A stretch of DNA of 13,307 nt from Bacillota bacterium. GTDB taxonomy: Bacteria > Bacillota > Bacilli > Bacillales_B > DSM-18226. Shown here piece by piece: positions 1-7,171 of this stretch (within the stretch, counting starts at the first letter, position 1; every line of letters starts with the position of its first letter). Made by a program: the position numbers and the translations under genes. The stretch spans positions 1-13,307 of the forward strand of contig JAKACS010000021.1 in the NCBI GenBank assembly GCA_021821235.1, given 5' to 3'. The notes under the pieces are model-generated. The model saw only the letters and a program-made list of their open reading frames with translations. It was not told the origin of the DNA and ran no database searches.

Positions 1-143
1 ATGAAGCGTACGGTTCGCTGATTTTCTTAATTTTGGTGATCACCCCACTTGACCAATATACGATCTCGCCAATTTTATATACGATTGTTCCTTCTGTAAC
101 CGATGGATTAAATCAGTTCTTTTACCGATTGTTTATGCAGTAA
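1..143 (+). CDS. ywhC: C-terminal end of YwhC-like membrane metalloprotease (partial)
   Basis: An open frame enters from the left edge and ends at the TAA at 141-143, giving the last 46 or so residues of a protein. They include a hydrophobic stretch (SLIFLILVI) followed by ITPLDQYTISPILYTIV and a short tail ending in FYRLFMQ, so the end of a membrane protein is visible. No catalytic motif lies in this fragment. The assignment to YwhC, a site-2-protease-type M50 zinc peptidase, rests mainly on position: in B. subtilis ywhC lies directly before ywhD. The stop codon overlaps the ribosome binding site of ywhD, so the two are probably cotranscribed. The start is outside the window. Confidence 0.6.
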   Translation, partial: EAYGSLIFLILVITPLDQYTISPILYTIVPSVTDGLNQFFYRLFMQ

Positions 144-159
144 GGAGGTTCCAAAGTAA

Positions 160-672
160 ATGGAAGAAAAGAAAAAAATGGGTTTTAATATTATCAAAAG
201 CGATCCGAAAGACGGACATCGCGGCTATGGCAAAGGGGCGTTAAGCCTTGATAATGTTTCGCCGGTCATGATTGATGTGGAGGCGGGTGAAGCAATGATT
301 GACGTCGGCGCCATGCATGCCCGGAGTGCTATTGAAAAGGGAATTAAATTCTTGCCGACAAAAGAAGAGGTGCCAAATGCAAAACCGTATTGGCTTGTGT
401 GGGTAACGATTGACCGCAATGAACGGGGGTCGTATTATGCTGGCGTTACTGCATGTGAAATGACGGTTGACCGCCAAATTCGCCGCGGCTACAAATCGCT
501 TCCCGAGCATGTGAACCGGATGGATAAATCGCTGAAGCGCCACATTATTGTTGACCATATGGATGAAAAGTCAAAGCAAGTGCTGGCGAATTTTCTTCGC
601 AGCCATAATGAAGAATTATGGGAACAATCAGCGGAAGAACTAAAAAGAGGATTGTCCGTTGAAGGCGACTGA
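160..672 (+). CDS. ywhD: YwhD family protein of unknown function
   Basis: A 170-residue soluble protein that I recognise as the Bacillus YwhD family from stretches such as FNIIKSDPKDGHRGYGKGAL, DNVSPVMIDVE, GIKFLPTKEEVPN, PYWLVWVTIDR, RRGYKSLPEHVN and KRHIIVDHMDEKSKQVL. No signal peptide or membrane segment is visible, and the N-terminus is charged (MEEKKK). The biochemical function of the family is not known to me and I assign none. The ATG at 160 is chosen because a strong AAGGAGG at 142-148 precedes it by 11 nt; the in-frame ATG at 178 has no such site. It follows the YwhC-like gene by 16 nt and converges on pbpG, with a shared hairpin in between. Confidence 0.9.
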   Translation: MEEKKKMGFNIIKSDPKDGHRGYGKGALSLDNVSPVMIDVEAGEAMIDVGAMHARSAIEKGIKFLPTKEEVPNAKPYWLVWVTIDRNERGSYYAGVTACEMTVDRQIRRGYKSLPEHVNRMDKSLKRHIIVDHMDEKSKQVLANFLRSHNEELWEQSAEELKRGLSVEGD

Positions 673-702
673 CAACCTTTATTAAAAATAATGAGCAAAA
701 AT

Positions 703-736
703 AAAAGCCCCAGGGTGTGGTTTCACTGGAGCTTTT
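703..736 (-). terminator. Rho-independent terminator of pbpG, possibly bidirectional with ywhD
   Basis: The arms AAAAGCCCCAG (703-713) and CTGGAGCTTTT (726-736) form an 11-bp stem with a 12-nt loop. Read on the minus strand the single non-Watson-Crick position is a G-U wobble, and the stem is followed by a T-rich run at about 688-702. This fits a terminator for pbpG, whose stop lies 16 nt upstream on that strand. On the plus strand the same position is a C-A mismatch and the downstream T-run is weaker, so termination of ywhD here is plausible but less certain. Confidence 0.75.
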
Positions 737-751
737 CGTTGTTCTTCGGCC

Positions 752-2818
752 TTACTTACGGCTCCAAGGGAAAAGCCGTTTGTACCATGGGACTTTCTTT
801 TCAGTTGGTGCTGGTGAATCCTGGTGTGTATGGTTAATGTGAACGGTGCAATATTCCGTTGGTTCAGTCCCAGCGATAAAATAGGTTTTGCGTTTCTGCG
901 GGCAGTCCTTTGTCGCAAGCTTCCCCGTAATCGGGTCGACATCTACGGCAACAACACCGTCTTTTGGAGGCTTGAAGTCTTTCACCGGCTGTCCTTTTAA
1001 AGCATTTTCCATAAACTGCGCCCAGATTTTTTTGGCATACGTTTTTTCTGCAACAAGTTCCAGCGGTTTTCCTTTATCATAGCCCGTCCAAACAGCTGTT
1101 ACAAGCTGAGGGGTAAACCCAATCATCCAGCTGTCTGTTTCCGTTGAGCCGGATTTTCCCGCATATGGCCGTGTCAACTCTTTTGCGACTGTACTGCCGG
1201 TTACGCTAGAATAGCCGTTTAATTTCGGATCGAAAATTCCAGTCAGCATTTCAGTCATGACAAACGCTTTTTTTGGATCAAGCACTTGCTCATTGGAAGC
1301 CGCTTTTTGATAAATGACATTACCGTTGTAATCCACTACTTTTGTAATCAGCGTTGGCTCTATTTTTTTTCCGCCGTTTGCAAACAGGCTGTATGCGTTT
1401 GCCATTTCGATGACACGTACCCCTGAAGTACCGAGGGCGAGTGATGGAACACTGGCCAGCTTCGTTGAAATGCCGAATTTCCGCGCCGTGTTTACGAGTG
1501 TATCGGATCCAAGGAACAGATTGGTTTTGACGGCGTAAATATTATCGGAAAGGGCAAGAGCTTGCGCCATCGTAATATCCCCATCGGCGTATTTATTGTT
1601 AAAATTATGTGGCGTATAGCTGCCGCCGCCGTCAAGCTGAAAGGTCGTAAACTCACTGCGCATTAAGGTGGCTGGCGTAAAGCCGTTGCCAAGCGCAGCA
1701 TAATACAACAGCGGTTTGAATGTTGAACCAGGCTGGCGAATCGCTTGCACGGCCCGGTTAAACGGACTTTGCTTATAGTCGCGGCCGCCGATCATTGCCT
1801 TAACGGCGCCTGTTGTTGGATCCATCGCGACAAGGCCTGCTTGAATGTCCGACCCGCTGGCAATTGTTGTGTTCACTATGGTTTCCGCCGCTTTCTGCTG
1901 TTTCAAATTTAGCGTTGTAAACACTTTTAAACCGCCGAGGGCAATCGTGCGGTCATCTAAATGCAATTGATACTTCAGCGCGTTTTTCACTGCATCTTGG
2001 AAGTAGGGAGCAATCGCTGCCTGTTCATTCGGCTTGCTTGAAGAAAACGTCAGCTTAGAAGCTGCGGCCTGCGCTGCTTGTTTTTTTGAGATATAGCCGT
2101 TAGCCATCATCGCCTTCAGGACGATGCCTTGGCGTGATTTGGCTTTTTGAATCGAGACAAACGGCGAATAAATACCAGGGCCTTTCGGAATTCCGGCAAG
2201 CATCGATGCCTCTGCCAGAGATAAATCCGCTGCTTTTTTGCCAAAATAATACTGGCTGGCAGCTTCCACCCCATATGCTCCGTTGCCGTAATAAATTGTA
2301 TTTAAATACCCTTCAAGGATATCCTTTTTCGAATAATTCATTTCGAGGCGGATTGTATAAAAAGCTTCAAGCAGTTTGCGTGACCATGTTTTGTCATGCT
2401 CCAGGAAAAGGTTGCGGGCATATTGCTGGGTAATCGTGCTTGCTCCCTGAACCTTGCTGAATGCAATCACATCGGCAAGAACGGCGCCGCCAATTCGCTT
2501 AAAATCAAAGCCATGGTGGCGGTAAAAATTTCTATCCTCAATCGCGATTGTCGCATTAACCAGCTCGGGAGAAACGTCTTTCAATGGAACCCAGTAGCGT
2601 TTTTGCCCGTTAGAGCTTTCAGCGATTTTTGTCCCATCATCGGCAAAGTAAAGAGTCGATTGCGGAACGGCAAGTGGCGGGGCGCCGAGCATTTTTGCAA
2701 AAGCTGTGATGCCGAAATAGAGGATAAGCATACAAATCATACCTATCAAACTGATGATAATGAAGGCGCGCAAGTATTTAATTGTTTTTCGAAACCCTTG
2801 ATCAGTCATGATTTCCAC
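752..2818 (-). CDS. pbpG: Class A penicillin-binding protein, PbpG (PBP2d) type
   Basis: Bifunctional peptidoglycan synthase acting outside the membrane: it polymerises glycan strands and cross-links peptides. With the start used here (688 residues), a short cytoplasmic tail is followed by a membrane anchor at about 19-41. The glycosyltransferase (GT51) domain has the catalytic Glu94 in EDRNFYRHHGFD, TITQQ at 128-132 and a YLNTIYYGNGAYG block. The transpeptidase domain has the active Ser365 in PGSTFK, SDN at 424-426 and KSG at 555-557, where KTG is commoner. Cys639 and Cys657 near the C-terminus could form a disulfide. An in-frame GTG at 2827 is possible, but GGGGTGAT at 2830-2823 sits 4 nt before the GTG at 2818, and the resulting MEIMTD matches the family start better. 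In B. subtilis, PbpG serves the spore wall with PbpF; a sporulation role here is inferred. Confidence 0.9.
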   Translation of the reverse strand: MEIMTDQGFRKTIKYLRAFIIISLIGMICMLILYFGITAFAKMLGAPPLAVPQSTLYFADDGTKIAESSNGQKRYWVPLKDVSPELVNATIAIEDRNFYRHHGFDFKRIGGAVLADVIAFSKVQGASTITQQYARNLFLEHDKTWSRKLLEAFYTIRLEMNYSKKDILEGYLNTIYYGNGAYGVEAASQYYFGKKAADLSLAEASMLAGIPKGPGIYSPFVSIQKAKSRQGIVLKAMMANGYISKKQAAQAAASKLTFSSSKPNEQAAIAPYFQDAVKNALKYQLHLDDRTIALGGLKVFTTLNLKQQKAAETIVNTTIASGSDIQAGLVAMDPTTGAVKAMIGGRDYKQSPFNRAVQAIRQPGSTFKPLLYYAALGNGFTPATLMRSEFTTFQLDGGGSYTPHNFNNKYADGDITMAQALALSDNIYAVKTNLFLGSDTLVNTARKFGISTKLASVPSLALGTSGVRVIEMANAYSLFANGGKKIEPTLITKVVDYNGNVIYQKAASNEQVLDPKKAFVMTEMLTGIFDPKLNGYSSVTGSTVAKELTRPYAGKSGSTETDSWMIGFTPQLVTAVWTGYDKGKPLELVAEKTYAKKIWAQFMENALKGQPVKDFKPPKDGVVAVDVDPITGKLATKDCPQKRKTYFIAGTEPTEYCTVHINHTHQDSPAPTEKKVPWYKRLFPWSRK

Positions 2819-2866
2819 GTTTATCACCCCATTGTTTGGTTGATCTGGAAGAAAATATCCCTATAT

Positions 2867-2897
2867 TCAGTATGAAAAAAACGCGCAAATTTTAAAC
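2867..2897 (-). promoter_or_regulatory. Candidate sporulation (sigma-F/G-like) promoter for pbpG
   Basis: On the minus strand GTTTA (2897-2893) is separated by 18 nt from CATACTGA (2874-2867), which resembles the -10 of forespore sigma factors (compare CATACTA). It lies about 50 nt before the pbpG start. B. subtilis pbpG is transcribed in the forespore, so this would fit. The region is AT-rich and such matches arise easily. A weak sigma-A-like alternative, TTGCGC-N17-TATAGG, overlaps it. Confidence 0.3.
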
Positions 2898-2914
2898 ATT
2901 TAGGAAAGTTTTTC

Positions 2915-2942
2915 TTGAAATTTTGCTAGATTGCTCTATACT
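2915..2942 (+). promoter_or_regulatory. Sigma-A-type promoter of speE-speB
   Basis: TTGAAA (2915-2920) and TATACT (2937-2942) are 16 nt apart, close to the vegetative consensus. Transcription would begin near 2949, giving a leader of about 80 nt before the speE start at 3029. No terminator-like or riboswitch-like structure is evident in that leader. Confidence 0.6.
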
Positions 2943-3028
2943 TTTTCTGTGTTTGTAAAATAAATGATAGGGAAGCATAATAGAAAAATACGGCTTTGCA
3001 AAAATAGATAGCTGAAAGGATGAGTACG

Positions 3029-3856
3029 ATGGCAATATGGTTTACGGAAAAACAAACGGAAAATTTCGGAATTACGATGAAGGTGAAACAAACTTTACAT
3101 ACGGAGCAAACAGAGTTTCAAAAGCTTGATATGATTGAAACAGAAGAATGGGGTAATATGCTCCTGCTCGATGACATGGTGATGACATCGGTAAAAGACG
3201 AATTTGTTTACCACGAAATGGTGGCCCATGTACCCTTGTTTACCCATCCGAACCCTGAATCGGTTTTAGTCGTTGGCGGCGGTGATGGCGGTGTTATTCG
3301 CGAAATTTTGAAACACCCGAGCGTGAAAAAAGCAACGCTTGTTGATATCGATGGCAAAGTAATTGAATACTCGAAGAAATTTTTGCCGGAAATTGCCGGA
3401 AAATTGGACGATCCCCGCGTTGAGGTGAAAGTCGGTGACGGCTTCATGCACATTGCCGAAAGCGACAATCAATACGACGTTATCATGGTTGATTCGACGG
3501 AACCGGTCGGCCCTGCGGTCAACTTGTTTACAAAAGGATTTTATGCTGGGATTTCTAAGGCGTTAAAAGAGGATGGACTGTTTGTCGCCCAATCGGACAA
3601 TCCATGGTTTAAAGCGGATCTGATTCGCAACGTGCAAAAAGATGTCAAGGAAATTTTCCCGATCACCCGTCTGTATGTGGCAAATATCCCCACTTATCCG
3701 AGCGGCATGTGGGCGTTTACCCTTGGTTCGAAAAAATACGACCCGCTTGAAGTGAGCGAGGATCGCTTCCACGAAATCGACACAAAGTATTACACAAAAG
3801 AGCTTCATAAAGCAGCTTTTGTTTTGCCGAAATTTGTCGGTGATTTAGTGAGATAA
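3029..3856 (+). CDS. speE: Spermidine synthase (polyamine aminopropyltransferase)
   Basis: Transfers an aminopropyl group from decarboxylated S-adenosylmethionine to putrescine, giving spermidine and methylthioadenosine, in the cytoplasm. The 275-residue protein has the family layout: an N-terminal beta domain ([35 protein letters not shown]) and a Rossmann-like methyltransferase fold with GGGDGG at 83-88, VDID at 105-108, GDGF at 136-139 and the catalytic Asp155 in VDSTEP. The ATG at 3020 is in frame, but GAAAGG directly abuts it. The ATG at 3029 has the same motif 9 nt upstream and gives a length close to that of B. subtilis SpeE, so it is preferred. It is followed after 55 nt by speB, which makes the putrescine substrate. 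Confidence 0.95.
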   Translation: MAIWFTEKQTENFGITMKVKQTLHTEQTEFQKLDMIETEEWGNMLLLDDMVMTSVKDEFVYHEMVAHVPLFTHPNPESVLVVGGGDGGVIREILKHPSVKKATLVDIDGKVIEYSKKFLPEIAGKLDDPRVEVKVGDGFMHIAESDNQYDVIMVDSTEPVGPAVNLFTKGFYAGISKALKEDGLFVAQSDNPWFKADLIRNVQKDVKEIFPITRLYVANIPTYPSGMWAFTLGSKKYDPLEVSEDRFHEIDTKYYTKELHKAAFVLPKFVGDLVR

Positions 3857-3911
3857 TGAAGTGAAGTTTGTGAAGCAAGGCAGCAAATATGTGTGAAAGC
3901 GAGGATAGCGA

Positions 3912-4784
3912 ATGCGTTTTGATGAAGCGTACTCCGGAAATGTTTTTATAAAAAGCCACCCGAATTTTGCAGAAAGCAAGGCAGTGCTGTACGGCATGCC
4001 GATGGACTGGACGGTCAGCTTCCGCCCTGGTTCCCGTTTTGGCCCGACGCGGATTCGCGAGGTGTCGATCGGCCTTGAAGAATACAGCCCGTATTTGGAC
4101 CGGGAGCTTGAAGAGGTGAAATTTTTTGATGCGGGTGATATCCCGCTGCCGTTTGGCAATCCACAAAGAAGTCTTAATATGATCGAAGAATTTGTTGATC
4201 AAATTCTCGCTGCCGGCAAATTTCCGCTCGGCATGGGCGGGGAGCACCTCGTTTCATGGCCGGTTATGAAAGCTGTTTACAAAAAATACCCTGATTTGGC
4301 GATTATCCATATGGATGCCCATACGGATTTGCGCGAGCAATACGAAGGCGAGCCCTTGTCCCATTCAACGCCGATTCGCAAAATTGCCGAGCTGATCGGA
4401 CCAAAAAATGTGTTTTCATTCGGGATTCGCTCCGGAATGAAAGAGGAATTTGATTGGGCAAAAAAAGTCGGCATGCATATTTCAAAATTTGATGTTCACC
4501 AGCCACTGAAAGAAATTTTACCAACATTGGCTGGCCGGCCGGTATATGTGACGATTGATATTGATGTTCTTGACCCGGCACATGCGCCGGGAACAGGCAC
4601 CGTTGACTGCGGCGGCATCACGTCACGCGAACTGCTTGCCTCGATTCATGAAATTGCCAAGTCGGATGTCAATGTCGTCGGCGCGGATCTGGTCGAAGTG
4701 GCGCCGATCTATGACCCATCTGAACAAACCGCCAATACCGCAAGCAAATTAATCCGCGAAATGATTCTTGGCTGGGTGAAATAG
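3912..4784 (+). CDS. speB: Agmatinase (agmatine ureohydrolase)
   Basis: Hydrolyses agmatine to putrescine and urea, the step that supplies SpeE in the arginine-decarboxylase route to polyamines. The 290-residue protein is a full-length member of the arginase/agmatinase (ureohydrolase) family. The dimanganese ligands are all visible: His112 in GGEH, Asp135, His137 and Asp139 in DAHTD, and Asp216 and Asp218 in DIDVLDPAHAPGTGT. Glu262 in DLVEVAP and the HSTP loop at 151-154 also fit. The ATG at 3912 has GAGG at 3901-3904, 7 nt upstream. It is cotranscribed with speE, with no terminator in the 55-nt gap, and is followed by a terminator. The arginine decarboxylase that would feed it is not in the window. 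Confidence 0.95.
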   Translation: MRFDEAYSGNVFIKSHPNFAESKAVLYGMPMDWTVSFRPGSRFGPTRIREVSIGLEEYSPYLDRELEEVKFFDAGDIPLPFGNPQRSLNMIEEFVDQILAAGKFPLGMGGEHLVSWPVMKAVYKKYPDLAIIHMDAHTDLREQYEGEPLSHSTPIRKIAELIGPKNVFSFGIRSGMKEEFDWAKKVGMHISKFDVHQPLKEILPTLAGRPVYVTIDIDVLDPAHAPGTGTVDCGGITSRELLASIHEIAKSDVNVVGADLVEVAPIYDPSEQTANTASKLIREMILGWVK

Positions 4785-4795
4785 GAACGATTAAC

Positions 4796-4823
4796 AGGTG
4801 CCTGTTTTTACAGGCGCCTTTTG
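4796..4823 (+). terminator. Terminator of the speE-speB operon
   Basis: The arms AGGTGCCTG (4796-4804) and CAGGCGCCT (4811-4819) pair over 9 bp with one wobble around a 6-nt loop, followed by a short T-run (TTTTG). The left arm is itself part of a palindrome (CAGGTGCCTG), so alternative folds exist. It begins 12 nt after the speB stop and ends just before the ywiB -35 box. Confidence 0.7.
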
Positions 4824-4849
4824 AATTGTTTCTGGGATCCGGTTATAAT
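4821..4849 (+). promoter_or_regulatory. Sigma-A promoter of ywiB-argS
   Basis: TTGAAT (4821-4826) and a perfect TATAAT (4844-4849) are separated by the ideal 17 nt. The predicted transcription start is near 4856, so translation of ywiB must begin downstream of that. The -35 box overlaps the last bases of the speB terminator, so the two units are packed with no spare sequence. No T-box stem or specifier structure is present in the very short leader, so argS here does not look T-box controlled from this promoter. Confidence 0.7.
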
Positions 4850-4876
4850 AGAGTGGAAATAGGGAGTGCGATCCGT

Positions 4877-5311
4877 TTGTCCGTTTTGGGAAAATTAGTA
4901 AAATTAACTGTAAAAACAACCATTTCCCGGCAAAACAGCTCGGAAACGTTTGAAGCGGCAGCGGTTGGCCATTTTTATCAAAAAGAAGCTGCGATTTATT
5001 TGAAATATGAAGAAATGATTGATGAGGGCAGGATCCGAACCATCGTGAAGGCTGCAAAGGAAGAAGCGCTTATTTTGCGCAATGGCGCCGCTACAATGAG
5101 GCTGCCGTTCGCTCTTGCTAGGAAGAAAGGCGGTTATTATGAAATCCCGCTTGGCAAATTTAAAACCGCTACTTTTACAAAAAAAATCGATTATCAGTAT
5201 CAAGCCGAAAACGGTACAGGCTATATAGAATTGGTTTACGATTTTTCCCTGCAAGGATCGGATGCAGGTACATATGAGTTGCAAATTAACTTTCAGGAGG
5301 AAGAGCAATGA
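4877..5311 (+). CDS. ywiB: YwiB, DUF1934 family beta-barrel protein
   Basis: A small cytoplasmic protein of about 144 residues from the family commonly found directly before argS in Firmicutes (DUF1934, calycin-like beta-barrel). Its role is unknown. Recognisable features are [11 protein letters not shown] near the N-terminus, [19 protein letters not shown] in the middle and a strand-rich C-terminus ending [11 protein letters not shown]. The frame is open from a TTG at 4826, but that lies within the promoter and cannot be the start. The TTG at 4877 is chosen because AGGGAG at 4861-4866 precedes it by 10 nt and the length matches the family; a TTG at 4886 is the next alternative. The stop overlaps the argS start as ATGA, so translation is probably coupled. 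Confidence 0.8.
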   Translation: MSVLGKLVKLTVKTTISRQNSSETFEAAAVGHFYQKEAAIYLKYEEMIDEGRIRTIVKAAKEEALILRNGAATMRLPFALARKKGGYYEIPLGKFKTATFTKKIDYQYQAENGTGYIELVYDFSLQGSDAGTYELQINFQEEEQ

Positions 5312-6978
5312 ACATTGTCGAGCAGGTTCAGAACAAACTGAAGGAGGAAATTAAAGCGGCGGTTGTAAAAGCGGGTCTTGCCTCAGAAGAGCAAATCCCG
5401 GATGTTATTTTAGAAGTGCCGAAGGAAAAAGCGCATGGAGATTACTCGACCAATATGGCGATGCAGCTTGCCAAGGTTGCAAAAAAAGCACCGCGGATAA
5501 TTGCTGAAGTACTGATTAGCCATTTTGACCGTTCCAAAGCGTCAATTGATAAAATTGAATTGGCCGGTCCCGGTTTTATTAATTTTTATATGAACAACAA
5601 CTATCTGACCGATTTGATTCCGGTGATCTTGCGTGCTGGCGAAAACTACGGAGAATCAACAGTCGGCGGCAAGCAAAAAATTCAAGTTGAATTTGTTTCG
5701 GCAAACCCGACGGGCGACCTTCACCTCGGTCATGCACGCGGTGCAGCGGTTGGCGACTCGCTTTGCAATATTTTGGCAAAGGCGGGCTATGATGTTTCCC
5801 GCGAATATTATATTAATGATGCTGGCAATCAGATCAACAATTTGGCAGGCTCTGTCGAAGCCCGCTACTTTCAGGCGCTCGGACTTGAAAAAGAGATGCC
5901 AGCAGACGGCTATCACGGAGCGGATATCATTGAGGTCGGCAAAAATCTGGCGGAAGAGTTTGGCGAAAAATACGTTCACGCCGACGAAAAGGAGCGGTTC
6001 GAGTTTTTCCGTGAATACGGCTTGAAGTATGAAATGGCCAAGCTGAAAAAGGATTTGGAGGACTTCCGCGTCCGCTTCGATGTCTGGTTTTCGGAAACGT
6101 CGCTCTATCAAAACGGCAAAATTGCTGAGGCCCTGAAGGCGCTTGGCGAGGCTGGATATATTTATGAACAGGACGGGGCAACATGGCTGCGCTCAACGGA
6201 ATTTGGCGATGACAAGGACCGCGTGCTGATCAAACAGGACGGTTCGTATACGTACTTATTGCCGGATATTGCTTACCATAAAGACAAGCTCGACCGCGGG
6301 TTTGAAAAATTGATCAATATTTGGGGCGCTGACCATCACGGTTATATCCCTAGAATGCAAGCTGCGATTCAAGCGCTGGGCTATGACCGCGCTGCCCTTG
6401 AAGTCGAGATCATTCAGCTTGTTCACCTTTATAAAAACGGCGAGAAAATGAAGATGAGCAAACGGACAGGAAAGGCGGTCACGATGCGCGATCTTGTTGA
6501 TGAGGTCGGCCTCGATGCGGTCCGTTATTTCTTTGCGATGAGAAGCTCGGATACCCATATGGATTTTGACTTGGATCTTGCCGTTTCGGAATCGAATGAA
6601 AATCCGGTATACTATGCGCAATATGCCCATGCAAGAATCTGCAGCATTTTACGTCAAGGAGAAGATCAAGGAATTCGTGCAGATGATCAGGCTGATTTCT
6701 CGCTTGTTTCCTCTGAAAAGGAAATCGATTTGTTGAAAAAACTTGGCGAATTTCCGCAAGCCGTTGGGGAAGCAGCGCAAAAGCGAACACCGCACCGGAT
6801 TACTCATTATATTTTTGATTTGGCATCAGCGCTTCATAGCTTTTACAATGCTGAAAAGGTGCTTGAGGCAAGCAACCCTGAGCGTTCGAAGGCTCGCGTG
6901 GCGCTGATCAAAGCAGTGCGCATCACCTTGAAAAACGCCCTTGCCCTAATCGGCGTATCTGCTCCGGAAAAAATGTAA
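5308..6978 (+). CDS. argS: Arginyl-tRNA synthetase
   Basis: Class I aminoacyl-tRNA synthetase that charges tRNA-Arg with arginine using ATP. The 556-residue protein has the usual bacterial ArgS order. An N-terminal Add1-type domain (about 1-90) is followed by the Rossmann catalytic core with the HIGH motif as HLGH at 139-142 (in [16 protein letters not shown]). Then come the [15 protein letters not shown] block near 338-352, a KMSKS loop in the form KMSKRTG at 382-388, and a helical DALR anticodon-binding domain (about 440-556). AGGAGG at 5295-5300 lies 7 nt before the ATG, inside the end of ywiB, and the genes overlap by 4 nt. A strong terminator follows immediately. Confidence 0.97.
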   Translation: MNIVEQVQNKLKEEIKAAVVKAGLASEEQIPDVILEVPKEKAHGDYSTNMAMQLAKVAKKAPRIIAEVLISHFDRSKASIDKIELAGPGFINFYMNNNYLTDLIPVILRAGENYGESTVGGKQKIQVEFVSANPTGDLHLGHARGAAVGDSLCNILAKAGYDVSREYYINDAGNQINNLAGSVEARYFQALGLEKEMPADGYHGADIIEVGKNLAEEFGEKYVHADEKERFEFFREYGLKYEMAKLKKDLEDFRVRFDVWFSETSLYQNGKIAEALKALGEAGYIYEQDGATWLRSTEFGDDKDRVLIKQDGSYTYLLPDIAYHKDKLDRGFEKLINIWGADHHGYIPRMQAAIQALGYDRAALEVEIIQLVHLYKNGEKMKMSKRTGKAVTMRDLVDEVGLDAVRYFFAMRSSDTHMDFDLDLAVSESNENPVYYAQYAHARICSILRQGEDQGIRADDQADFSLVSSEKEIDLLKKLGEFPQAVGEAAQKRTPHRITHYIFDLASALHSFYNAEKVLEASNPERSKARVALIKAVRITLKNALALIGVSAPEKM

Positions 6979-6982
6979 AAAG

Positions 6983-7018
6983 TGAGGCTCCTTTTTTAAA
7001 AAAGGAGCCTCATTTTTT
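6983..7018 (+). terminator. Terminator of ywiB-argS, likely bidirectional
   Basis: A perfect 30-nt palindrome (arms 6983-6997 and 6998-7012, GC core TGAGGCTCC paired with GGAGCCTCA) starts 4 nt after the argS stop and is followed by six T (7013-7018). The inner six base pairs are T-A, so the practical loop is the AT-rich centre. The minus strand also has a T-rich stretch after the stem (CTTTTTACATTTTTT, 6982-6968), so it could also end transcripts from ywjE, whose stop is about 160 nt away. Confidence 0.85.
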
Positions 7019-7062
7019 AAAAAGGGTAAATTTCGTTATTCAAGAGCTCCTTGGGAGTCGTT

Positions 7063-7145
7063 GTTCTCGTAAAAACAGGGGAAAAAGGGTACAAAAGAGC
7101 CCGTCGAACGTCCCCGTTCTCCTAAAAACAGGTAAAACAGGGTAC
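7063..7145. repeat. Imperfect 30-bp direct repeat, two copies 53 bp apart
   Basis: Copies at 7063-7092 and 7116-7145 share 26 of 30 positions. Both begin GTTCTC, share TAAAAACAGG and end in AGGGTAC. They lie in the gene-free 159-nt stretch between argS and ywjE, where I see no open frame, promoter or RNA structure other than the terminator at its left edge. The second copy has a CTCCTAAAAACAGG segment resembling the core of the tandem repeat at 12184-12337. Confidence 0.6.
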
Positions 7146-7171
7146 GAAATGCGAACAGCTATAACAATTCA

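Noticed and set aside
2943..3019. Riboswitch or attenuator in the speE leader
   Set aside because: The roughly 80-nt AT-rich leader shows no stable stem pair, terminator or known aptamer core.
3405..4247. Long antisense open frames over speE and speB
   Set aside because: They are shadows of strongly conserved genes on the other strand, with no ribosome binding sites or recognisable protein features. The same applies to other antisense frames across the window.
4826..4876. Upstream TTG start of ywiB
   Set aside because: It falls between the -35 and -10 boxes of the promoter, upstream of the predicted transcript start.
7047..7057. Small hairpin CTCC-TTG-GGAG in the argS-ywjE gap
   Set aside because: Four base pairs around a 3-nt loop; too weak to interpret.
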